Source of the DNA: Paracoccaceae bacterium
Lineage (GTDB): Bacteria; Pseudomonadota; Alphaproteobacteria; Rhodobacterales; Rhodobacteraceae
Assembly: GCA_007131465.1 (NCBI GenBank)
Contig: SLQN01000235.1
Coordinates: 1 to 6,497 of the forward strand
DNA length: 6,497 bases
Direction of reading: 5' to 3'
This document shows positions 1 to 6,497 of this stretch, piece after piece. Position numbers and translations under genes: made by a program. The first letter of the stretch is position 1, and each line of letters begins with the position of its first letter. Under the pieces are notes generated by a model. It was not told the origin of the DNA and ran no database searches. It was given only the letters and a program-made list of their open reading frames with translations.

Positions 1-1555
<1,555 letters not shown>

Positions 1556-1582
1556 TCTTCGGGCAACCGAAGGTCATGGCGA

Positions 1583-1619
1583 GGCCCCCGCAGCGAAAGC
1601 GCCGCGGGGGCTTTTCTTT
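1583..1619 (+). terminator. Intrinsic terminator after rpoC
   Basis: An 8-bp GC stem pairs GCCCCCGC (1584-1591) with GCGGGGGC (1604-1611). It continues past one A·C mismatch with 3 more pairs (1593-1595 with 1600-1602) to an AAAG loop. The 3' side runs straight into TTTTCTTTT (1612-1620). It lies 28 nt after the rpoC stop and probably ends the rpoBC transcript, separating it from the accessory genes and from the str operon. Confidence 0.93.
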
Positions 1620-1652
1620 TGTCGCGCCCTCGGGCAAAAAGATGCACTTGTG

Positions 1653-1658
1653 AAGGAG
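1653..1658 (+). promoter_or_regulatory. Ribosome binding site that sets the glycosyltransferase start
   Basis: AAGGAG lies 5 nt before ATG 1664. This strong Shine-Dalgarno match favours that ATG over the in-frame TTG at 1619, which falls inside the U-tract of the rpoC terminator, and over the in-frame ATG at 1676, which has no such motif at the right distance. Confidence 0.85.
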
Positions 1659-1663
1659 CCGTC

Positions 1664-2482
1664 ATGCCAGCATCCATGCGCCTGCAGGTCATTGTCGTGA
1701 TCCGGTTTTCCTATGTCGCCGAGGCTGGTTTCAGGATCAATCGCAAGCCGGCGGAGAAAATCCGCGCAACGCTCTATGAACCGGCGCGGCTGGACCGGCG
1801 CTTTGCCCTGTTCGAGGCGCTGACCCTGCCGTCGCTTCGCGCGCAGACCGACCCCGATTTCACGCTGGCCGTGCTGGTGGGCGAGGATTTCCCCGCCGCA
1901 TATCGCAGCAGGTTGCAGGCGCTGCTGGCGCCTTTGAAGGACGCCCGGATTGTGGCGCTGCCGCCCTATAACAACTACAAGGCCACCAAACTGGCAATCG
2001 AGGGCTGCCGCGCGCCCGCCGCGACCCACATTGCCACGATCCGGCTGGATGATGATGACGCCTTTGGCCGCGACTGCATCGCCGCTCAGAAATCGCTGTG
2101 CCCGCATGTTGCCGCTCTTGGGCCTGCCGATGCGCCCGCTGTAATCTGTTTCAACAACGGGCTGTTTCTGGAGTTGTCGGCGCAGGGCAACCGCCTGTTC
2201 GGCGTGATTGAAAAGCTGCCGCTGGGCATCGGCATGGCGATGGTCGCGCCTGCTGATGCGCGCCCGACCATCTTTTCGACCGATCATCGCCGCGTGCACA
2301 CCCGCTGGAACTGCTATACCGAGGCGCTGACCCCGCGTTTCCTGCGCACAGTGCATCGCGACAATGATTCCGACGCGCTGATCTCGGGCGAGCGCCCGGA
2401 CTATTCCGACGCGGAACTGGATCGTATCCTTGCTGCGCATTTCCCCTTTACCCGCGCTGATCTGCTGGCGCTGACCCCCTGA
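1664..2482 (+). CDS. Putative glycosyltransferase (rhamnosyl transferase-like family)
   Basis: A soluble protein of 272 residues resembling the 'putative rhamnosyl transferase' family (Pfam PF11316 as I recall it), common in Rhodobacterales and little studied experimentally. The N-terminus has a short beta strand and a conserved segment, QVIVVIRFSYV (8-18). RLDRRFALFEALTLPSL (42-58) and AQTDPDFTLAVLVGE (60-74) follow, typical of GT-A-like sugar transferases. RLDDDDAF (127-134) fits the acidic metal/nucleotide-sugar motif (DXD type). No signal peptide or membrane helix is apparent, so it should act in the cytoplasm, perhaps on a surface polysaccharide or other glycan. Donor and acceptor cannot be read from sequence; 'rhamnosyl' is a family label, not a demonstrated activity. 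It starts 44 nt after the rpoC terminator tract with no clear promoter of its own, and the transporter gene begins 10 nt after its stop, suggesting cotranscription. Base composition looks like that of its neighbours. Confidence 0.82.
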   Translation: MPASMRLQVIVVIRFSYVAEAGFRINRKPAEKIRATLYEPARLDRRFALFEALTLPSLRAQTDPDFTLAVLVGEDFPAAYRSRLQALLAPLKDARIVALPPYNNYKATKLAIEGCRAPAATHIATIRLDDDDAFGRDCIAAQKSLCPHVAALGPADAPAVICFNNGLFLELSAQGNRLFGVIEKLPLGIGMAMVAPADARPTIFSTDHRRVHTRWNCYTEALTPRFLRTVHRDNDSDALISGERPDYSDAELDRILAAHFPFTRADLLALTP

Positions 2483-2492
2483 GATTGCTTTC

Positions 2493-3377
2493 ATGAAAGA
2501 CGACAACATCCGCGCGGCCCTGTTCATGATGTTGGGGACCGGGGCCTATACGATCAATGATGTATTCCTGAAACTCTTGGGCGACGAATTGCCCATGTTC
2601 CAGATCCTTGCCCTGCGCGGGATCGTGGTCAGCGCGTTCTTCGGCTATCTGCTGTGGCGCGTGCGTGCGCAACTGGGCGGGCTTGCGCGCCGAGATCTTG
2701 TGCTCGTGGGGCTGCGGTCCCTGTCAGAAGCCGCCGCCGCCTATTTCTTCCTGATGGCGCTGTTCAACATGCCCATCGCCAACCTGACGGCGATCCTTCA
2801 GGTCATTCCTCTGACCGTCGCGCTTTCGGCTTTTCTGGTGCTGAAGGAACCGCTCGGCTGGCGGCGGATGTCGGCCATCGTGATCGGGTTCTGCGGGGTG
2901 CTACTGATCGTGCGTCCGGGGGCAGAGGGCTTCACGATCTATGCCGTCTCGGCGCTGATGTCTGTGGCGATGATTACTGTGCGCGACCTGACAACCCGCA
3001 TGTTGGGTCGGACCATCCCCTCGGTGCTGGTAGCGTTTTCGGCCGCACTCGGGGTGACGCTGTTCGGGGTCGTGGGCAGCGTGACCGAGGTCTGGGCGAT
3101 GCCCTCTGCAGCGGGCTGGCTCTGGCTTGCCGGGGCGACAGGGTTCATCATCGTGGGCTATATCCTCGTGATCCTCGCGATGCGCACAGGCGAGTTGACC
3201 TTCGCGGCCCCGTTTCGCTATGCGGCACTGCTGTTTGCGCTGGTCGCAGGCTGGCTGGTCTTCGACGAATGGCCCGATCTCCTGACCTTCATCGGCAGCG
3301 GGATCGTGGTGGCGACAGGGGTCTATACACTCTATCGCGAAGGCCGGGTGAAACGTGCACTGCGCGCGCAGGCATGA
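2493..3377 (+). CDS. DMT superfamily (EamA) inner-membrane transporter
   Basis: A 294-residue, strongly hydrophobic protein of normal length for the drug/metabolite transporter superfamily, with two EamA repeats (about 7-141 and 148-281) and roughly ten helices. By eye these are at 7-29, 34-56, 68-90, 93-115, 124-141, 146-165, 176-197, 208-229, 235-257 and 263-281. The first repeat ends with the family-typical LKEPLGWRRMSAIVIGFCG (117-135) and LLIVRPG (137-143). The second repeat has the matching VFDEW (256-260) before the last helix. The C-terminus is short and basic (REGRVKRALRAQ). The substrate is unknown: the family includes metabolite exporters and amino-acid, nucleotide-sugar and S-adenosylmethionine carriers. 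The start ATG follows the glycosyltransferase stop by 10 nt with only a weak GAGA (2481-2484) as ribosome site, which suggests translational coupling. The shared transcript does not prove a shared pathway. A promoter for the next operon begins 16 nt after its stop. Confidence 0.93.
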   Translation: MKDDNIRAALFMMLGTGAYTINDVFLKLLGDELPMFQILALRGIVVSAFFGYLLWRVRAQLGGLARRDLVLVGLRSLSEAAAAYFFLMALFNMPIANLTAILQVIPLTVALSAFLVLKEPLGWRRMSAIVIGFCGVLLIVRPGAEGFTIYAVSALMSVAMITVRDLTTRMLGRTIPSVLVAFSAALGVTLFGVVGSVTEVWAMPSAAGWLWLAGATGFIIVGYILVILAMRTGELTFAAPFRYAALLFALVAGWLVFDEWPDLLTFIGSGIVVATGVYTLYREGRVKRALRAQA

Positions 3378-3392
3378 TCCGGCCAGCGGCTG

Positions 3393-3421
3393 TTGACAAG
3401 GCCTGCGACTCCCCCTATACG
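3393..3421 (+). promoter_or_regulatory. Predicted sigma70-type promoter of the str operon
   Basis: A perfect -35 box TTGACA (3393-3398), a 17-nt spacer and a -10 box TATACG (3416-3421, 4 of 6 consensus bases) predict a start near A3428. The stretch after the -10 is C-rich (CCC at 3422-3424), as in discriminators of growth-rate or stringently controlled promoters; that regulatory reading is inference. It is the best promoter-like match I found between the transporter stop and rpsL, and it points into rpsL. Confidence 0.75.
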
Positions 3422-3522
3422 CCCAACATCTGATCGGTCTGGCGTCTGTTCAAGCACTGGTCGGCATCAAAATTGTAGTGGTCATGATCCGGGCCGGAAC
3501 GCCCCGATCCTCTGGAATTCCA

Positions 3523-3557
3523 CCGCGGCGTCCTTGCTAAGGGACGCAAGCGGTTTT
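3523..3557 (+). terminator. Terminator/attenuator-like hairpin in the rpsL leader
   Basis: GCGTCC (3528-3533) pairs with GGACGC (3542-3547) around an 8-nt loop. The stem is extended by CCGC (3523-3526) with GCGG (3550-3553) across a 1x2 internal loop. The 3' side leads straight into TTTT (3554-3557) and then G. The short U-tract makes this a weak intrinsic terminator by itself, fitting either partial attenuation of the str operon or the end of transcripts coming from the transporter gene upstream. Confidence 0.5.
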
Positions 3558-3571
3558 GTGCGTTGCGTGCT

Positions 3572-3616
3572 GTGGCACGGCGCATGCGAGAGAGGCGCGC
3601 AAGCGCCGTGTAACAC
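3572..3616 (+). promoter_or_regulatory. Long leader hairpin just upstream of rpsL
   Basis: CACGGCGC (3576-3583) pairs perfectly with GCGCCGTG (3603-3610). Inside, past an A·A mismatch, TGCG (3585-3588) pairs with CGCA (3598-3601), closing a 9-nt loop. Outside, GTG (3572-3574) can pair with CAC (3614-3616). It has no U-tract, so it is not a terminator. It ends 10 nt before the GGGAAG ribosome site and 23 nt before the rpsL ATG, a place where a bound protein could affect translation initiation. Confidence 0.5.
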
Positions 3617-3639
3617 GGGTTGAAACGGGAAGAACCGGA

Positions 3640-4011
3640 ATGCCAACGATCCAACAGCTGATCCGCAAGCCGCGGCAGCCGAAAGTCAAGCGCTCCAAGT
3701 CGCAGCATCTGGAGCAGTGTCCCCAGAAACGCGGCGTATGCACGCGCGTCTATACCACAACGCCAAAGAAGCCGAACTCGGCCATGCGGAAGGTCGCCAA
3801 GGTGCGCCTGACCAATGGTTACGAGGTCATCAGCTACATCCCCGGTGAAAAGCACAACCTGCAAGAGCACTCGGTCGTGCTGATTCGCGGCGGTCGTGTC
3901 AAAGACCTTCCGGGTGTGCGTTATCACATTCTGCGCGGCGTGCTGGACACCCAGGGCGTCAAGGACCGCAAGCAGCGTCGTTCGAAATACGGCGCGAAGC
4001 GTCCGAAGTAA
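3640..4011 (+). CDS. rpsL: 30S ribosomal protein S12
   Basis: A 123-residue protein of the 30S decoding centre, where it monitors codon-anticodon pairing and contacts EF-G and EF-Tu. It has the usual bacterial length and starts [11 protein letters not shown]. Conserved blocks are [21 protein letters not shown] (27-47, allowing for the full S12 signature), [20 protein letters not shown] (69-88) and DLPGVRYH (89-96). Both classical streptomycin-resistance lysine positions are lysine here (K43 and K88, counting Met), so it looks like the sensitive form. D89 is the conserved aspartate that RimO methylthiolates in other bacteria. The basic tail is KYGAKRPK. The frame stays open 28 codons upstream to a GTG at 3556, but that part encodes no conserved sequence and lies within the leader hairpins, so ATG 3640 is the start. 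It is the first gene of the str operon. Confidence 0.98.
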   Translation: MPTIQQLIRKPRQPKVKRSKSQHLEQCPQKRGVCTRVYTTTPKKPNSAMRKVAKVRLTNGYEVISYIPGEKHNLQEHSVVLIRGGRVKDLPGVRYHILRGVLDTQGVKDRKQRRSKYGAKRPK

Positions 4012-4015
4012 GGAG
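4010..4015 (+). promoter_or_regulatory. Ribosome binding site of rpsG overlapping the rpsL stop
   Basis: AAGGAG begins on the last two bases of the rpsL TAA (4009-4011) and lies 8 nt before ATG 4024. Ribosomes ending on rpsL would sit over this site, which suggests coupled translation of S12 and S7. Confidence 0.8.
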
Positions 4016-4023
4016 AGTACCAG

Positions 4024-4494
4024 ATGTCTCGTCGTCACGCCGCTGAGAAGCGCGAAATCCTGCCGGACGCCAAGTTCGGCGACATGATTCTGTCGAAATT
4101 CATGAATAACCTGATGATCGACGGCAAGAAGTCGGTCGCGGAATCCATCGTCTACAACGCGATGGATCGGGTTGAGGCGAAATTGAAGCGCGCGCCCATC
4201 GAGGTTTTCCACGAGGCGCTCGACAATATCAAGCCGTCGGTCGAAGTGCGCTCGCGCCGTGTTGGTGGGGCCACCTACCAGGTTCCGGTCGAAGTGCGTC
4301 CCTCGCGCCGCGAGGCACTGGCGATCCGCTGGCTGATCAAGGCCGCGCGCACACGCAACGAGAACACGATGGAAGAGCGTCTGGCCAGCGAGCTGGTCGA
4401 TGCTGTCAACTCGCGCGGGTCGGCTGTCAAGAAACGCGAAGATACCCACAAGATGGCCGATGCCAACAAGGCATTCAGCCACTACCGCTGGTAA
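4024..4494 (+). CDS. rpsG: 30S ribosomal protein S7
   Basis: A 156-residue primary-binding protein of the 16S rRNA 3' domain. It nucleates assembly of the 30S head and contacts mRNA and tRNA at the E-site. It starts [20 protein letters not shown]. The S7 signature region lies around [18 protein letters not shown] (31-48). The beta-hairpin [17 protein letters not shown] (78-94) is the arm that reaches the E-site. The helical part follows ([14 protein letters not shown], 96-109), then the C-terminal [15 protein letters not shown] (137-151) and SHYRW. Length and motifs are normal. In E. coli, S7 is the feedback repressor of this operon and binds the rpsL-rpsG spacer; here that spacer is only 12 nt, so such control would need another site. 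fusA starts 30 nt after its stop. Confidence 0.98.
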   Translation: MSRRHAAEKREILPDAKFGDMILSKFMNNLMIDGKKSVAESIVYNAMDRVEAKLKRAPIEVFHEALDNIKPSVEVRSRRVGGATYQVPVEVRPSRREALAIRWLIKAARTRNENTMEERLASELVDAVNSRGSAVKKREDTHKMADANKAFSHYRW

Positions 4495-4524
4495 GTCACA
4501 CTGCAAGCCTGAGGACAATTTATC

Positions 4525-6497
4525 ATGGCACGCGAATACCCCCTCGACCGCTACCGGAATTTCGGGATCATGGCGCATATCGACGCTGGCAAGACCACGA
4601 CGACAGAGCGCATCCTGTTCTACACCGGCAAGTCGCACAAGATCGGCGAAGTTCATGATGGCGCGGCCACCATGGACTGGATGGAGCAGGAGCAGGAGCG
4701 TGGCATCACGATCACTTCCGCTGCGACAACGACCTTCTGGGAAAAGACCATGGACGGGATGTCGCCGGTCGGGGAAAAGCACCGCCTGAACATCATCGAC
4801 ACGCCTGGCCACGTCGATTTCACCATCGAGGTGGAGCGTTCGCTGGCCGTTCTGGATGGTGCGATCTGTCTTCTGGACGGGAACGCCGGGGTGGAGCCGC
4901 AGACCGAAACCGTCTGGCGGCAGGCCGACCGCTACAAGGTTCCGCGGATCGTGTTCGTCAACAAGATGGACAAGATCGGTGCTGATTTCTTCAACTGCGT
5001 GAAGATGATCAAGGACCGCACAGGTGCGACGCCGCTGGCTGTCCAGTTGCCGATCGGGGCTGAAGACAAGCTCGAAGGCATCATCGACCTGCTGGAGATG
5101 GAAGAATGGACATGGATGGGCGAGGATCTGGGCGCAAGCTGGACGCGTCAGCCGATCCGTGACGAGTTGAGGGACATGGCCGAGGAATGGCGCAACACCA
5201 TGATCGAGATTGTCGTCGATCAGGATGATGACGTCATGGAAGCCTATCTGGAAGGTCAGGAACCTGACTCCGAAACCCTGCGCCGCCTGATCCGCAAGGG
5301 CACTCTGGCGCTGGATTTCGTGCCGGTCTGCACCGGGTCTGCCTTCAAGAACAAAGGTGTTCAGCCGCTTCTGAACGCCGTGATCGACTATCTGCCCAGC
5401 CCGCTGGATGTGCCAGCCTATATGGGGTTTGACCCAAAAGACGAGACCGAAACCCGCAACATTCCGCGCTCGGCCAAGGATGATGACCCGTTTGCGGGTC
5501 TGGCGTTCAAGATCATGAATGACCCCTTCGTCGGCTCGCTGACCTTTACCCGCGTTTATTCGGGCATCATTGCCAAGGGCGATCAGATGCTGAATTCGAC
5601 CAAGGGCAAGAAAGAGCGCGTTGGCCGGATGATGATGATGCATTCGAACGCACGCGAGGAAATCGATTGGGCGGCAGCAGGCGATATCATCGCGCTGGCC
5701 GGTCTGAAGGAAACGACCACCGGCGACACTTTGTGCAACCCGCAAAGCCCGGTCGTTCTGGAAACCATGACATTCCCTGATCCGGTTATCGAGATCGCGG
5801 TCGAACCCAAGACCAAGAACGACCAGGAAAAGATGAGCCAGGGTCTGGCGCGTCTGGCGGCAGAAGACCCGTCCTTCCGTGTGGAAACCGATATCGAGTC
5901 GGGCCAGACGATCATGAAGGGCATGGGCGAACTGCATCTGGAGATTCTGGTGGATCGCCTGAAGCGCGAATTCAAGGTCGAAGCCAATATCGGCGCGCCG
6001 CAAGTGGCGTATCGCGAAACGATCAGCCACAAGATCGAACATACCTACACGCACAAGAAGCAGTCGGGTGGTTCGGGCCAGTTTGCCGAGGTGAAGCTGG
6101 AAATCGCGCCCACAGAGCCGGGCGAAGGCTATAGCTTTGAATCGAAGATCGTGGGCGGCACGGTTCCCAAGGAATATGTGCCGGGCGTCGAAAAGGGCAT
6201 CAACTCGGTCATGGATTCCGGTCCGCTGGCGGGTTTCCCGGTGATCGACTTCAAGGTGGCGCTTCTGGACGGCAAGTATCACGACGTGGACTCATCGGTC
6301 CTGGCGTTCGAGATTGCCGCGCGGATGTGCATGCGCGAAGGCATGAAGAAGGCCGGTGCGAAACTGCTGGAACCGATGATGAAGGTCGAGGTCGTTTCCC
6401 CCGAGGAGTATACCGGGTCGATTATTGGTGATCTGACCTCGCGTCGGGGACAGGTGACCGGGCAGGAACAGCGCGGCGGAAATGCGATTGCGATCAA
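4525..6497 (+). CDS. fusA: Elongation factor G (partial, 3' end outside window)
   Basis: GTPase that drives translocation of tRNAs and mRNA on the ribosome and, with ribosome recycling factor, splits ribosomes after termination. 657 codons are present; by comparison with E. coli EF-G (704 residues) about 50 are missing. The G domain is intact: P-loop AHIDAGKT (17-24), switch I RGITI (59-63), DTPGH (92-96) with catalytic H96, NKMD (146-149) and [10 protein letters not shown] (271-280). Domain II starts near 323. Domain III carries [12 protein letters not shown] (426-437) and [10 protein letters not shown] (466-475). Domain IV begins about 498, with loop [10 protein letters not shown] (514-523) and the tip YHDVDSS (585-591), whose H586 matches E. 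coli H583 at the A-site. Domain V starts around [16 protein letters not shown] (616-631). The ATG is supported by GAGGA (4511-4515), 9 nt upstream. Third gene of the str operon; tuf often follows. Confidence 0.98.
   Translation, partial: MAREYPLDRYRNFGIMAHIDAGKTTTTERILFYTGKSHKIGEVHDGAATMDWMEQEQERGITITSAATTTFWEKTMDGMSPVGEKHRLNIIDTPGHVDFTIEVERSLAVLDGAICLLDGNAGVEPQTETVWRQADRYKVPRIVFVNKMDKIGADFFNCVKMIKDRTGATPLAVQLPIGAEDKLEGIIDLLEMEEWTWMGEDLGASWTRQPIRDELRDMAEEWRNTMIEIVVDQDDDVMEAYLEGQEPDSETLRRLIRKGTLALDFVPVCTGSAFKNKGVQPLLNAVIDYLPSPLDVPAYMGFDPKDETETRNIPRSAKDDDPFAGLAFKIMNDPFVGSLTFTRVYSGIIAKGDQMLNSTKGKKERVGRMMMMHSNAREEIDWAAAGDIIALAGLKETTTGDTLCNPQSPVVLETMTFPDPVIEIAVEPKTKNDQEKMSQGLARLAAEDPSFRVETDIESGQTIMKGMGELHLEILVDRLKREFKVEANIGAPQVAYRETISHKIEHTYTHKKQSGGSGQFAEVKLEIAPTEPGEGYSFESKIVGGTVPKEYVPGVEKGINSVMDSGPLAGFPVIDFKVALLDGKYHDVDSSVLAFEIAARMCMREGMKKAGAKLLEPMMKVEVVSPEEYTGSIIGDLTSRRGQVTGQEQRGGNAIAI

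Larger units (their letters stand above)
3428..3639 (+). promoter_or_regulatory. Structured 5' leader of the rpsL-rpsG-fusA mRNA
   Basis: The predicted untranslated leader is about 212 nt, long for a bacterial mRNA. It contains three consecutive hairpins. The first pairs GATC 3486-3489 with GATC 3506-3509, then, past a C·C mismatch, GGGC 3491-3494 with GCCC 3501-3504, around a 6-nt loop. The second (3523-3557) and third (3572-3616) are listed separately. A perfect 10-bp palindrome, TGGAATTCCA, lies at 3513-3522. The ribosome site for rpsL is a modest GGGAAG (3627-3632), 7 nt before the ATG. Leaders of ribosomal-protein operons often carry feedback or attenuation elements; that this one does is inference from structure alone. 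Confidence 0.5.

Noticed and set aside
1619..1663. TTG 1619 as a start for the glycosyltransferase
   Set aside because: It lies in the terminator U-tract with no ribosome site, while ATG 1664 has AAGGAG at 5 nt.
1574..2527. A 317-codon minus-strand frame over the glycosyltransferase gene
   Set aside because: It is antisense to a gene with a good ribosome site and family motifs, its protein is Arg/Gln-rich and low in structure, and it spans the rpoC terminator. It is a GC-rich shadow.
2654..3433. A 259-codon plus-strand frame overlapping the transporter
   Set aside because: It is out of frame with a clean ten-helix EamA protein, its product is Arg/Gly/Ala-rich, and it runs through the rpsL promoter. 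It is a frame shadow.
3513..3522. Perfect palindrome TGGAATTCCA in the rpsL leader as an operator
   Set aside because: It lies about 85 nt downstream of the predicted start site and has no second copy nearby. A 10-bp palindrome alone does not support a named regulator.
3556..3639. In-frame N-terminal extension of S12 from GTG 3556
   Set aside because: S12 in bacteria begins at the conserved MPTIQQL-type sequence. The extension is Cys/Arg-rich, unconserved in character, and falls inside the leader hairpins.
5629..5640. Four ATG codons in a row (MMMM, residues 369-372 of EF-G)
   Set aside because: It keeps the frame within domain II where E. coli EF-G has IVQM before the same His. It looks like ordinary local variation and not a repeat expansion of interest.
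3415..6282. A 955-codon open frame on the minus strand under rpsL, rpsG and fusA
   Set aside because: It lies antisense to three unmistakable, highly conserved genes and mirrors their codon bias. The translation is rich in His, Arg, Asp and Leu with no coherent domain. Antisense frames of translation-factor genes are a known source of spurious database proteins.

Overview
This window is a piece of an alphaproteobacterial chromosome, most likely from the Rhodobacterales (Rhodobacter/Paracoccus/Roseobacter group). The evidence is the high-GC coding bias, the S12, S7 and EF-G sequences of the type seen in that order, and a gene of the 'putative rhamnosyl transferase' family, which is common there. 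The assignment comes from reading the proteins, not from a database search.

Layout, all on the + strand: (1) 1-1555, the 3' part of rpoC (RNA polymerase beta'), entering at the last cysteine of the second zinc site and the trigger loop, and closed by a strong intrinsic terminator at 1583-1619. (2) 1664-2482, a putative glycosyltransferase of the rhamnosyl-transferase type, then after 10 nt 2493-3377, a ten-helix DMT/EamA membrane transporter. These two form a small accessory unit between two informational operons. (3) 3378-3639, a 262-nt intergenic region with a near-consensus sigma70-type promoter (TTGACA, 17 nt, TATACG) and a leader of about 212 nt containing three successive hairpins. The middle one is followed by TTTT and resembles an attenuator. 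(4) 3640 to the end, the str operon: rpsL (S12), rpsG (S7) and fusA (EF-G). fusA is cut by the window edge about 50 codons before its expected end. tuf commonly follows in this operon but lies outside the window.

Together these are core transcription and translation genes. rpoC builds the polymerase active site, S12 and S7 sit at the 30S decoding centre and the head/E-site, and EF-G drives translocation. The rpoC terminator and the promoter before rpsL suggest that the str operon is transcribed separately from rpoBC. The rpsL-rpsG spacer is only 12 nt, too short for the S7-binding intercistronic structure known in E. coli, so any feedback control here would probably act in the rpsL leader.

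I found no mobile element, CRISPR array, tRNA, rRNA or new multi-gene system. The parts most worth a second look are the structured rpsL leader and the two-gene insert. Several long ORFs in other frames, including a 955-codon antisense one under rpsL-rpsG-fusA, are judged to be codon-bias shadows.
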